Part shown: piece after piece, positions 51,278 through 60,286 of the stretch
Position numbering within the stretch: the stretch's first letter is position 1
How the letters are laid out: each line of letters begins with the position of its first letter
Origin: PALSA-612 sp963704335
GTDB taxonomy: Bacteria > Actinomycetota > Thermoleophilia > Gaiellales > Gaiellaceae
Direction: 5' to 3'
Length of the DNA: 64,000 nucleotides
NCBI GenBank assembly: GCA_963704335.1
Contig: OY969889.1
Span: forward strand, 1,860,001-1,924,000
Notes under the pieces: model-generated
The model's input: only the letters and a program-made list of their open reading frames with translations
What the model was told of the DNA's origin: nothing
The model's database searches: none
Translations under genes and position numbers: made by a program

Positions 51278-52206
51278 CCCCCCGGGCACTCATCGCTTGT
51301 CTTTGTGCCGTTGCGCTGTTCGCGCCCCTGGCTACGGCCGGCGACGCCCAGCTGACGAAGATCAAGGTCGCGTTTCTAGCAGCCGAGCCCGCCATGCTCG
51401 TGACCTTTGCGAAGCACCGCGGCATGTTCACGAAGCAAGGCATCGACGCGGAGATGGCGCCGTTCAGCGATCCCCAGGTCGCATTAGCGGCGATCCTGTC
51501 CGGAAACGTGCAGTTCAGCGGGACACACGCCGGCGCGGCTGCGCTTCTCAAGTCCAGGGGTGCTCCTATCAAGATCGTCGCCTCAGGGGCGCTCTACGAC
51601 CCGAAGAACGCGGCGTCGGCGCTCGTCTCCGGCAAGGGCAGATCCATCAAAAGGCCGCGCGACCTCGTCGGCAAGACGATCCTGATCGACGGCCCCAACA
51701 CCATCGCGGAGATCGGGGTCCTCAAGTGGCTAAAGAGAGGTGGCGTCTCGAAAGGCGACGTGAAGATCAGCTACGTCCCGTTTGTCGACATGCTCGCCTC
51801 GCTGTCGAAGGGCACAGTAGACGCCGCGTTCATGCCCGAGCCGTTCTTGACATTTGCTCAGCAGCAGGGCTTGAAGGTTTCCGCGTCCCCGTTCAATGCC
51901 GTGTGCTCGAAGGTCTGCGTGCTCACGTTCTGGATGGCACGCGCCGACGTCGACGCGAACCTCGTCGCACGCTTCCGCAACGCTCTCCAGAACGCTGCCG
52001 TATGGGCCAACCAGCCCAAGAACGACGCCGCGAGCGCCAGGATCCTCGCGAAGTACGTGCCCATCGACGCGAAGGTCATGGCGAAGATGAAGCGGACGAG
52101 GTTCGCGACGCGCCTCCGCCCGTCGCTGGCTCAGCCGTGGCTCGATGCGTTCGCCGAGTTCGGCGTCATCCCGGCCGGCTTCAAGGCGATAGATCTCGTC
52201 AAGTAG
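51274..52206 (+). CDS. ABC substrate-binding protein, SsuA/NMT1 type
   Basis: 310 residues with a Sec signal (about 1-23) and the NMT1/THI5-like fold: KIKVAFLAAEPAMLVTFAKH, GMFTKQGIDAEMAPFSD, KRPRDLVGKTILIDGPNTI. GTG start overlaps the ATPase (GTGA). Relatives bind sulfonates, taurine, nitrate, pyrimidine precursors or riboflavin, and I cannot choose between these. It ends 13 bases from the convergent lipoprotein gene. Confidence 0.9.
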   Translation: MTPRALIACLCAVALFAPLATAGDAQLTKIKVAFLAAEPAMLVTFAKHRGMFTKQGIDAEMAPFSDPQVALAAILSGNVQFSGTHAGAAALLKSRGAPIKIVASGALYDPKNAASALVSGKGRSIKRPRDLVGKTILIDGPNTIAEIGVLKWLKRGGVSKGDVKISYVPFVDMLASLSKGTVDAAFMPEPFLTFAQQQGLKVSASPFNAVCSKVCVLTFWMARADVDANLVARFRNALQNAAVWANQPKNDAASARILAKYVPIDAKVMAKMKRTRFATRLRPSLAQPWLDAFAEFGVIPAGFKAIDLVK

Positions 52207-52219
52207 CGTCGACGCGCGG

Positions 52220-52798
52220 CTAGCGGCAGGCCGAACCCGCAGCGGTCCGAAGCTCCGACGGAACGGGCCTCAGCGCGTCGACGAGCGAGAGACGGTCGCG
52301 GCGCCCGATCGCCGTGCCCACGTCCGCGGGATCGCCGTAGTCGAGTTGCCTGGCGGCCAGGTTGAAGCTGCTCACGCCCCTGACCGCTACTGCCAGCGTC
52401 TCACAGCCGCGCATGCGTACATCGAGCCGGCGCAGGTAATACGGGGGCCAGTCCATGGCCCAGTAGAGGACGGACCATGCCCGATCGACGCAACCCTCCC
52501 AGCTCGCGTCGGGGCAGGCCAAGACCGTAGCGTCGAAGCGGTCAATCGCCCCGTCCACGCTCCGGGCGATCATCGTCACCCGTCGGCGTTCGGCGGCCGA
52601 GAGCGGACGATCCTCTTGGGGTGGACCGGCCGGGGTCGCAACGGTGGCGGTCGGGTCGGTTGCGGCGGGGCCTGCGGACGGTTGCGCCGGCGGCGCTTGG
52701 ATGTCCTGCGGTGTGCGCTCGGCAGCTTCGGCGCCGCAGCCGGGCGCGATCGCTGCAGCAATCAGTAGGGCGACGGACGAAGTGCGCACGGTATGCAC
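52220..52798 (-). CDS. Secreted lipoprotein of unknown function
   Basis: 192 residues with a lipoprotein signal (LLIAAAIAPGC, lipid Cys about 21), a low-complexity Pro/Ala/Thr linker (about 30-65), then a small Cys-containing domain (ACPDASWEGCVDRAWSVLY, MRGCETLAVAV, AAGSACR) likely to form disulfides outside the cell. Start is GTG at 52798, 15 bases after the cyclase regulator stop. Family not recognised. Confidence 0.7.
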   Translation of the reverse strand: MHTVRTSSVALLIAAAIAPGCGAEAAERTPQDIQAPPAQPSAGPAATDPTATVATPAGPPQEDRPLSAAERRRVTMIARSVDGAIDRFDATVLACPDASWEGCVDRAWSVLYWAMDWPPYYLRRLDVRMRGCETLAVAVRGVSSFNLAARQLDYGDPADVGTAIGRRDRLSLVDALRPVPSELRTAAGSACR

Positions 52799-52813
52799 AA
52801 GACGGCAGAGTCG

Positions 52814-55331
52814 CTATTTCTCTTGCGTCGGAGGTTCTCGCTCGGCACTCGTCACTGGAGCGAGCGCGAGAGCAACCGCGTCGTCGAGCGACAGCCGCCG
52901 TCCCTCCTCGAGCGCCTCGTCATCCAGGGGCGCCTCGACGGGCTCCCGCGCCCAGCTGTGCACCCACCTGCCGACCGGAGCCCGCTCGACCTCGGCCTCG
53001 ATGGCACCGGCGAGGGTGGCTGCCAGCCGCGCGTCTCCGCCGGCTGCCGCGTTCTCCATGAGCAGTCTGAGCTCGTAGACGACCCCGCGACGATCGCGCA
53101 TCGCGTTCGAGATCGAGAGCGCCTCGCGCATGTTCGTCCGGGCGTCGTCCAGCTTGCCGAGTTGAAGCGACACGGCGCCGATGTTGGCGAGCGTGCCGGC
53201 CTCCCACCAGCGAAAGGCGCCTTCCGCAGCCTTGGCCCGGGCTTCGCGCAACAGCTCGAGCGCCCCCTCGAGGTTGCCCTCCTGCCGCGCCACCCACGCG
53301 AGCGATGTCAGGGCCTGCGCCTCGCCCTTGGGGAATGGGCCGGCACGGCGATGGCCCTCGAGGCTTGCCTCGGCGAGCTCACGAACGTGACGCGCATCCC
53401 CGCGCTTCATCGCAGTGCTCGAGAACCGATGCAACAGGATCGCGACGGCCCGGTCGTCACCGAGCCGACGGACGATCGTCAGGGCTTGCTCCCAGCTCGC
53501 GTCCGAGGCGTCGACTTGCCCGAGGACGTTCTGCATGCCGCCCTGAACCCGGAGGGCTCGCGCAACGAGTGCGGGGTCGACGTCCCCGGTTCGATCTGCA
53601 CCGGCAAGCAGCGTAATCGCCCACTCGAGACCCTCCTCGGGGCTGGCGGTCGCCCAGTAGTTCTCGAGTGCGACGAAGAGCTTCAGGCCGAGCGTATGGT
53701 TCGCCCGTCTCGGCAGCCCATGCGAGGGCGGCTCGCATGTTGTCGCGCTCGTGGAAGACGAGGTCATGACGCATCACTCCCTGGACGTCCGCCGCGAGGT
53801 TCGCCGAGAGTGCGACCTCTAGGTAGTGCTCTGCGTGCCGGCGCCTGACGTCCACGTCCTCCGCTGCCGTTCGCAGGTGCTCGGCCGCCAGCTCGAGAAT
53901 CGTTTCCAGCATCCAGTAGCGCGGGCTTCCTCCCTCTTCGCGCCGCCGGATCAGGCTCTTGTCGAGCAGTGACTGGAGCGTGTCCGGCTCGGCGTCGCAA
54001 ACTGCTTCAGCTGCTTCGTACGTACAGCCTCCGGTGAAGACGGATAGAGCTCGAAAGAGCTGCTGCTCATCGGCCTCGAGCAACTCATATGACCATTCGA
54101 TCGTGGCCCTGAGGGTCTGCTGCCGCGGGTCGGCGTCCCTGCCTGCCTTCAGCAGGTCGAGGCGTTGCCCCAGGCGCTCGACGAGCTGCTCCGGCGAGAA
54201 CACGATCGTCCGGGCGGCGGCGAGCTCGATCGCCAGCGGCAGGTTGTCCAGCCGTGAGCAGAGCTCGGCGATTGCCGGAGCGGCGTCGACTCCAGAGCCC
54301 TGCGCCTGCGCCCGCGTCAGGAAGAGCTCGACTCCATCCTCGTCAGCGAGTGACGGCACCGAGTACACGTGCTCGGCCTGGATCTGGAGGCGCTCGCGGC
54401 TCGTGATCAAGAGCGTCGGTCCTTCGATGTCGAGGAGTCCTGCGATCCCTGATGCGATCTGAGGCATGAGGTGCTCGGCGTTGTCGAGGATCACCAGCGC
54501 ACGCTTCCCCAGCAGGCGCGCGGCCACGCTGTCGGCAAGGTCGCGATCGGGCTCCTCCTCAACCGCGAGGGCCTGTGCGATCGACGACACCAGCAAGTGC
54601 GCATCCCGCAGCGACGACAGCGGCACCCACCAGATGCCGTCCTGGAACGAGTCGGCGGATTCCGCCGCTGCCTGGATTGCGAGGCGTGTCTTGCCCGTGC
54701 CGCCCGGACCGGTGAGCGTGACCAGCCGCGCGCTATCTCCGAGCAAACTCCCGATCTCCACCAGTTCCTGCTCCCGGCCGAGGAACGTCGTCGCCGGCAC
54801 CGGGAGGTTCGTCCGATAGAGAGACTTCAGTGCTGGGAAGGACGCGTCCCCGAGCTGGTAGACGCGCTCCGGAGCCGCGAGGTCCTTGAAGCGGTGCTCC
54901 CCGAGGTCGGTCAGCTCCACCGCTACAAGGGTCGCCGTCGCCGCCGAGACGAGCACTTGGCCACCGTGGCCGGCGGCGGCGATGCGAGCAGCGCGGTGCA
55001 CGTCGTCGCCGACGTAGCCCTCCTCGGTCAGCAGCGGAGTGCCCGTATGCAGACCTGCCCGCACCCGAATGGGGCCGGGGCCGAGCGCCTCTGTCATCGC
55101 CAATGCCGCTGCGGCGGCGCCGGGAGCCGTCGGGAACGCGAAGAAGAACGCGTCGCCCTGCGTGTCGACCTCGACGCCGCCCTCGCCAGCGCTTGCCTCG
55201 CGGATCACGCGACGGTGCTCGGTCAGAGCGTCCGCGTACGAGTCTGCTCCGAGGTCGTGGAGCAACCGCGTCGAGCCCTCGACGTCGGTGAAGAGGAACG
55301 TGACCGTGCCGGACGGGAGGTCGGCACGCAC
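52814..55331 (-). pseudogene. Class III cyclase - NB-ARC-like ATPase - TPR regulator with one frameshift
   Basis: From an internal GTG at 55331 (VRADLPSGTVTFLFTDVEGS) the chain has a cyclase domain (metal Asp in TDVEGST and TQGDAFF, VHRAARIAAAG), an ATPase (Walker A TGPGGTGKTRLA, Walker B ALVILDNAEHL) and helical repeats. Near 53695 the frame shifts between AAETGEP and TLGLKLFVALENYW, after which the TPR part continues to 52814. With the extra base removed it is about 838 residues. It resembles the intact regulator at 22619. No stop separates it from the CapA-like region upstream. Confidence 0.8.
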
Positions 55332-56399
55332 GGCGTCGCAGCCCGTGCGCCAGGCGGGCGGGAGAAGCGTCCCCGAGGGTGAGATTCGCACCGCGTTGCG
55401 CCCGAAGTCGGCGCGCGAGAGTTGGCGCACCGTCGAGAGCGCCGCCCGGCTCGAGTCGACACGCGGCAGCCCGCCGGCCGTCAGCTGCACGGGCACGAGC
55501 TTCCCTTCCGCCCAGGAGCCGTCGCGACGCAGCGTCGCGCGCAGCACAGCCGTCTGGCCAGAGACGCCCGACACGTTGAGCGTGCCGTTACCCAGGAAGT
55601 TGCCGAGGCTGTAGGCGATCACGCGCCCGCGGTACCACTCGATCCCGCGCAGGACGTGCGGGCCGTGGCCGACGACGAGGTCGGCGCCGGCACGGACGAC
55701 GGCACGCGAGAACGCCACGACGTTGCCTCGCGGCTCGCCGAGGAACCACTCGGGCCCGGGCCGCACGTGCTGCTGGTCGGAACCCTCGGCTCCCGCGTGC
55801 ATCGTCACGACGACGATGTCCGCCTTCCGCTCGGCCTTCTGGACGAGGTCGACGGCGTCCTCGATGTCGAGCAGGCTCTGCGCCCAGGGATACGGTGCGA
55901 AGCCCACGAACGCGACCTTCGTCCCAGCTTGCCGCATGACGGCGATCTCGCCCGGGCGGCCGGTGAAGCGAAGTCCCACCCGCTTGAGCGCGGCGATCGT
56001 CTCCGCCTGGCCCGACTCCCCGAAGTCGAGGGCGTGGTTGTTCGCGAGGTTCATGATCGTGAAGCCCGCTTGCTTGAGCGCGGTCGAGTAGGACGGCGGC
56101 GCCCGGAAGGCGAAGCAATTCGAGCTCCCTGGGCCACACTTGGACGAGCCCCCCGTGGCGAGCGTGCCCTCGAGGTTGCCTAGCGAGATGGGAGCTTGCA
56201 GCGCTTTGCGGATGCCCGAGTCGAAGAAGTCGGCTGCGCCGCCGCCGGCGGGCGCCATCGCGATGTCGCCCGTGCCCGAGATCGTGATCGTGGGTGACTC
56301 GGCCCCGGTTGCTGCGGGAGAGATAGCGAGGACGATGACGGCGAGCATGGCGAGGCGCGGCACGTGCCAGATGGTGCCCGATAGGCGCTGTGCGCGCAT
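55332..56399 (-). CDS. CapA-like poly-gamma-glutamate metallophosphatase, reading into the cyclase gene
   Basis: About 356 codons from ATG 56399 to the junction. A Sec signal (MLAVIVLAISPAATGA) leads to the CapA fold: ISGTGDIAMAP, ISLGNLEGTLA, IMNLANNHALDFGESG, VVVTMHAGAEG, LVVGHGPHVLRGIEWYRG, IAYSLGNFLGNG. CapA relatives are exported calcineurin-like enzymes tied to poly-gamma-glutamate or cell-wall polymers. No stop codon occurs before the cyclase domain, which would join an exported and a cytosolic protein. A lost stop, an indel, or independent starts are possible. Confidence 0.82.
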
Positions 56400-56403
56400 C
56401 GCA

Positions 56404-56409
56404 TAGCGT
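56404..56409 (+). promoter_or_regulatory. Candidate -10 box TAGCGT of the CopD-like gene
   Basis: TAGCGT ends six bases before the GTG at 56416. It sits in the 16-base gap between divergent start codons (56399 and 56416), so the two genes must share a compact control region. Confidence 0.42.
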
Positions 56410-56415
56410 TTCGCC

Positions 56416-56874
56416 GTGGACCTCGTCTTCCTTGCACTGCACGTGCTGGCGGCCTCGGTGTGGGTCGGCGGCACGATCATCCTCGTCTTCGTCGCCGTGC
56501 CGCTCGCGCGCACGCTGCCAGGGGAGACGCGGGCGCAGGCGCTTCGGGAATTGGGCCGCGGCTGGCGTCTGTTCGGCTGGAGCGCGATGGCCGTCGCGGT
56601 CTTCAGCGGCATCCAGCTCGCCATCGCGGACGGCGCGTTCGACGACGCTGGCACCGACTTCGACACCGTCCTCGTGGTGAAAGTCGCCTCCGTCGGCCTC
56701 CTGATCGCGGGCGCGATAGTCCACGACTTCGTGCTCGGCCCGAGGCTCGCGCAGCAGATCCGCGAAGGCCGTCCTCAGACGATTCGCAGGCCGCTCGTCG
56801 TCGTCGGGTGGGCGAACCTAGGGCTCACGCTGACGGTGCCGGTACTCGGCGCGACGCTCGGCCATTTATCGTAG
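56416..56874 (+). CDS. CopD-like four-helix membrane protein
   Basis: 152 residues with four membrane segments. The first carries LALHVLAASVWVGGTIILVF, the His-Trp-Gly pattern of the CopD and related heme/copper membrane families; a second His lies in GAIVHDFVLGPRL. No substrate can be assigned. GTG start, apparently leaderless. It lies four bases before the aldolase gene. Confidence 0.72.
   Translation: MDLVFLALHVLAASVWVGGTIILVFVAVPLARTLPGETRAQALRELGRGWRLFGWSAMAVAVFSGIQLAIADGAFDDAGTDFDTVLVVKVASVGLLIAGAIVHDFVLGPRLAQQIREGRPQTIRRPLVVVGWANLGLTLTVPVLGATLGHLS
56867..56872 (+). promoter_or_regulatory. Candidate -10 box TATCGT of the aldolase gene
   Basis: TATCGT ends six bases before the ATG at 56879 and overlaps the last codons of the CopD-like gene. 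There is no convincing Shine-Dalgarno (only AGGGG next to the start), so a leaderless transcript is likely. Confidence 0.4.
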
Positions 56875-56878
56875 GGGC

Positions 56879-57979
56879 ATGGCACAGGACCCGAGCCCGA
56901 TGCAGTACGCGTTCTTCGGTGAGGCGAAGACCGAGTCGCTCGACCGTTTCGCGCAACTGCTCGGCAAGGAGCTCGAGCAGGCGGGCTTCAACTTCGGCGA
57001 CGGCGACCCACGGGAGGCGAACCTCGTGCTCAGCCTCGTGGAGCCGGACGAGGCGAAGCCGTTCCGGCGCGGTGCGCGCGGCACGTACGTGCTTGCGGTC
57101 TTCGAGCGCACCGAGCATCCGGAGCCGATCGAGGAGTCGCTGCGCGCCGACTACCCGATGCTGCTGCGCGCGCTCGCGAACCTCGTCCTCGACTACGTGC
57201 CCGGCGAGGGCGCGTGGTTCACGACCATGGAGCGCGGCCACTACGGCATCTCTGGAGGCTCAGAAGAGGAGCTCGCGAAGAACGTCATCGAGCGGCTCGT
57301 GCCGCTCGCCAGCTCGCGCCTGATCATCGACAACGAGTTCAAGACCGACCTCGAGCCCGAGCTCTGGGAGGGCGACGAGATCACCGAGTCCATCCGCGAC
57401 GCCGGCGTCCGGCTCGGCGCGCTCAACCTCCTGCCGAACCCGTTCCCCATCGAGGACCTGCTCACCGAGCGCGAGTTGCGACACGTGAAGCGGCTCTACG
57501 GCATCGGCGGGCTGTCCTACGGCAACCTGTCGGCCCGCAAGGACGCCGACCGCTTCTGGATGAGCGCGAGCGGCGTCGACAAGACGAAGCTCGACATCCC
57601 CGGCCGCGACATCCTGCTCGTCTCGGACTACGACGTCCAGAACGGCCGCATGGTGCTCAGCGTGCCGCCGGGCGTCGAGCCGCGGCGGGTGTCCGTCGAC
57701 GCCATCGAACACTGGATGATCTACCGGGAGCACCCCGGGGTCGGCGCCATCGTCCACGTGCATGCATGGGTGGACGGGATCGACGCGACGGACGTGAACT
57801 ACCCCTGCGGCACGGAGGAGCTCGCGCGGGCGGTCGCCGATCTCGTTCGCGACGAGGACGATCCCGACAACGCGATCGTCGGGCTGCGCAACCACGGCAT
57901 CACCGTCACCGGCCCGAGCCTGGACGAGATCCTCGACCGCATCGAGCCGAAGGTTCTCGCCGAGATCCCGATGAGTTGA
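56879..57979 (+). CDS. Class II aldolase/adducin-domain protein with an unknown N-terminal domain
   Basis: 366 residues. The C-terminal 190 are a class II aldolase fold: GGLSYGNLSARKDADRFWMS, then zinc ligands in IVHVHAWVDG (near 292-294) and LRNHGITVTG (near 337). The N-terminal 175 residues (FFGEAKTESLDRF, NLVLSLVEPDEAKPF, MERGHYGISGGSEEELAKNV) match nothing I recognise and look like a folded alpha/beta domain. Members split sugar phosphates or act as epimerases or decarboxylases. The stop overlaps the arsC-like start (TTGA). Confidence 0.85.
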   Translation: MAQDPSPMQYAFFGEAKTESLDRFAQLLGKELEQAGFNFGDGDPREANLVLSLVEPDEAKPFRRGARGTYVLAVFERTEHPEPIEESLRADYPMLLRALANLVLDYVPGEGAWFTTMERGHYGISGGSEEELAKNVIERLVPLASSRLIIDNEFKTDLEPELWEGDEITESIRDAGVRLGALNLLPNPFPIEDLLTERELRHVKRLYGIGGLSYGNLSARKDADRFWMSASGVDKTKLDIPGRDILLVSDYDVQNGRMVLSVPPGVEPRRVSVDAIEHWMIYREHPGVGAIVHVHAWVDGIDATDVNYPCGTEELARAVADLVRDEDDPDNAIVGLRNHGITVTGPSLDEILDRIEPKVLAEIPMS

Positions 57980-58353
57980 ACGTCTACTTCGTCTGCGTGG
58001 GCAACGCGGGCCGCTCGCAGATGGCGGAGGCGTTCGCCAGGCAGGCGGGGCTGGAGGCGCGGTCGGCAGGATCGCGGCCAGCCGCCGAGCTGGACGCCGT
58101 TGCGGTGGAGGCGATGCGCGAGCTCGACATCGATCTCACCGGACGGACCCCTCGTGGGATCACGCAGGAAGACGTCGAGTGGGCGGACGTCGTCGTGACG
58201 ATGGGTTGCGGTGAGGACGCCTGCCCGGTGCTTCCCGGCAAGCGATACCTGAACTGGGAGCTGCGCGATCCGATCTGGCTTCCGATCGAGGACGTACGCG
58301 AAATCAGGGACGACATCCGCCGTCGGATCGACGGCTTGCTAGAAGCTCCGTAG
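57976..58353 (+). CDS. arsC: Low-molecular-weight phosphatase-type arsenate reductase
   Basis: 125 residues. The P-loop is CVGNAGRSQMAEAF (C-x5-R), with two further cysteines in TMGCGEDACPVLPG as in thioredoxin-coupled ArsC, and DP in ELRDPIW as the general acid. TTG start at 57976 overlaps the aldolase gene. It reduces arsenate to arsenite, or acts as a tyrosine phosphatase. No arsenic efflux gene is nearby. It overlaps the convergent peptidase gene by 15 bases. Confidence 0.88.
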   Translation: MNVYFVCVGNAGRSQMAEAFARQAGLEARSAGSRPAAELDAVAVEAMRELDIDLTGRTPRGITQEDVEWADVVVTMGCGEDACPVLPGKRYLNWELRDPIWLPIEDVREIRDDIRRRIDGLLEAP

Positions 58354-59170
58354 GAGCTCGTAGACGGTCTCGCCCACCGCGTCGAGACTGCGCTTCGACA
58401 CCCGTGAGAGGTTGTCGCACTTCAGGTGCCAGCAGGGGTACGTGAAGTCGATGAGGTCGATCGACGGCACGCCGGCTCGTTGGAACGGGACATGGTCGTC
58501 GATGACCGGAAACGTCGTGCTGGTCGGGAACACCGACAGCGTGCCGACGCGCTTTGCCGCAGCCCGCAGCCGGCGCCACAGCGCCGCATTCGAGTTTCCT
58601 TCCCGCGGCAGCGACAGGTTCCGGTCGGCCACGAAGTCGAGCAGGATCATGGCTTCGGCGTTCTCGTGACGGGGTGCCGCCGCTCTGCTTCCGCGCAGCC
58701 CAGTCGAGTAGAAGTCACCCGTTGCGTCACTAGGCGACTCTTCGCCGTCGAAGAGGATGAAGACGACCGTGGGGCGAAGCTCGCGCGGCTCGATTGTGCG
58801 CGCGAGCTCCACCACGAGCGCCGTGCCGCCCGCGCCGTCGTTGGCCCCGACGAAGCCGGGCAGGTTCCTTCGTGTCGTAGTGCGCCCCCACGACAACCGT
58901 GCGTGAAGGATCGCGGCCCGGAACGACCCCCACGACGTTGCGCAGCCCGCCGGGGACGGCCTGGAATGACCCGCGAGGCAGCTCGGCCTTGAGTTGCTGC
59001 GCGAGCTTCTTCGAGGCGTTCGATCCAGCCGGACGTGGACCGAGCTGCACCTGGCGCACGAGCCGCGACCAGGCTGCCTGCTCGTCCACGTGATCGACGA
59101 GAGGCGTGGGGGCCGTAGCGACGACCACGAGCGCGGCCAGCGCCGCTACGGGCCCCGCAGCGCCGATCAC
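58339..59170 (-). pseudogene. M28-family metallopeptidase with one frameshift
   Basis: About 276 residues if one extra base near 58867 is removed. A hydrophobic N-terminus (VAALAALVVVATAP) suggests export. Zinc ligands lie on both sides of the break: VVVGAHYDTKE before, then GANDGAGGTALV, FDGEESPS, LLDFVADR and DDHVPFQ after. The overall pattern resembles M28 aminopeptidase/glutaminyl-cyclase-like proteins. Start is GTG at 59170, overlapping the cupredoxin stop (GTGA). Confidence 0.82.
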
Positions 59171-59529
59171 TTGACCGTGAGAATCCCCCACATACCGCCC
59201 GCCTCGTGGCCAGGCACGGAGCAGAAGAAGCGGTACTTGCCGGCCTTGAGCGTCGCTGTCACCTTCGACACCTTGCCCTTGGGCACGATCTTGCCCTTGA
59301 CGATCGCGGCTCCCTTCGCGCGGACACCCTTGCGCAGCGCGATGTTGTGCGGAAGTCCTGCCGGGTTCGGCATCGTCAGGGTGACCTTCCCCTTGGTCGC
59401 CTTCAGCGTCTTCTTCGCGTACGCAAGCTTCGTCTTGCTGGCGGGATTGACGAGGGTCGTGGCGGCGTACGCGACGGCGGTGCCGCCGAGCGCAGTCACG
59501 AGCATTGCAACGATGAGGATGCGTTTCAC
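59167..59529 (-). CDS. Secreted cupredoxin (plastocyanin-like)
   Basis: 120 residues with a Sec signal (about 1-22) and a type I copper site: His in GLPHNIAL, then Cys, His and Met in FFCSVPGHEAGGMWG. The middle is unusually Lys-rich. The GTG start at 59529 is supported by AAGGAG four bases upstream; the longer frame is not needed. It probably carries electrons or binds copper outside the membrane. It is coupled to the peptidase gene. Confidence 0.9.
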   Translation of the reverse strand: MKRILIVAMLVTALGGTAVAYAATTLVNPASKTKLAYAKKTLKATKGKVTLTMPNPAGLPHNIALRKGVRAKGAAIVKGKIVPKGKVSKVTATLKAGKYRFFCSVPGHEAGGMWGILTVK

Positions 59530-59561
59530 TGGGCTCCTTCCGGATGGTCGCAGTCGACGCG

Positions 59562-60254
59562 TCACGTTACCGGCGGCGGCCTGAGCACTGCGAACTGATC
59601 CGTGATCTCGAGGCGCGGCGTGCGGAAGCGATAGAGCTCGGCCGGGCGTCCACCCGCCGGCCCCGGCGAGCGCTGGGTGCCCGTCCGCTCGAGAACGCCC
59701 CGCCGCAGCAGCACGCGCTTGAGGTTCGTGGGGGAGACGTCATGGCCGAGCGCGGCGGTGTAGAGGTCGCGCAGCTCCGAGATCGTGAACGTCGCCGGTG
59801 CGAGCGCGAAGCCGAGGTTGGTGTACGAGAGCTTCGCTCGCAGGCGGTCGCGGCCGGCGAGCGCGATGGCCTCGTGGTCGAACGCCATCTGGGGGAGAGT
59901 CCCCACGGGGTGCCACTCGGTGTCGGCCGGCACCGCGGGATCGAGGTCAGAGGGAACGAGCCCGAGGTAGGCCGTCGCGAGCTCCCACTCCCGGGGGTTG
60001 CGGGTGGGATCGCTCAAGGTCACGAGTTGCTCGAGGTGCGAAAGCTCGCGGACGTCCACCTTCGCCGCCAGGTGACGACGGATCGACTCTTCGAGCGTCT
60101 CTCCCGGCTCGAGATAGCCGCCCGGGAGTGACCAGGCGCCAGCGAAGGGGTCCATGGCGCGTTGCCACACGAGCGCCTGCAGAACGCCCGACCGAACCTG
60201 AAGGACGACGGCGAGCGCTGTCTGCGCCGGCGTCACTCTGCTAGACTCGTTCAC
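59562..60254 (-). CDS. nrtR: NrtR, Nudix-related repressor of NAD biosynthesis
   Basis: 230 residues: an N-terminal Nudix domain (about 8-150) and a C-terminal winged helix (FTISELRDLYTAALG, SPTNLKRVLLRRGVL, GGRPAELYRF). The Nudix box begins GGYLEPGETLEESIRR, but the following catalytic RE-x-x-EE positions read RHLAAK, so it should bind rather than hydrolyse its ligand. NrtR repressors sense ADP-ribose or related NAD metabolites (family knowledge). The gene is divergent from nadBCA with a 32-base spacer. GTG start. Confidence 0.92.
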   Translation of the reverse strand: MNESSRVTPAQTALAVVLQVRSGVLQALVWQRAMDPFAGAWSLPGGYLEPGETLEESIRRHLAAKVDVRELSHLEQLVTLSDPTRNPREWELATAYLGLVPSDLDPAVPADTEWHPVGTLPQMAFDHEAIALAGRDRLRAKLSYTNLGFALAPATFTISELRDLYTAALGHDVSPTNLKRVLLRRGVLERTGTQRSPGPAGGRPAELYRFRTPRLEITDQFAVLRPPPVT

Positions 60255-60256
60255 AG

Positions 60257-60279
60257 GTTATCGCCTCAGAGGCTAAAAC
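60257..60279. promoter_or_regulatory. Candidate NrtR operator between nrtR and nadB
   Basis: An imperfect palindrome with 11-base arms around a single central base; nine of eleven pairs match, and the core is GCCTC-A-GAGGC (60263-60273). It fills nearly all of the 32 bases between the nrtR start and the nadB start, so binding would silence both. This fits autoregulated NrtR control of NAD synthesis. Confidence 0.65.
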
Positions 60280-60286
60280 TAGCACA

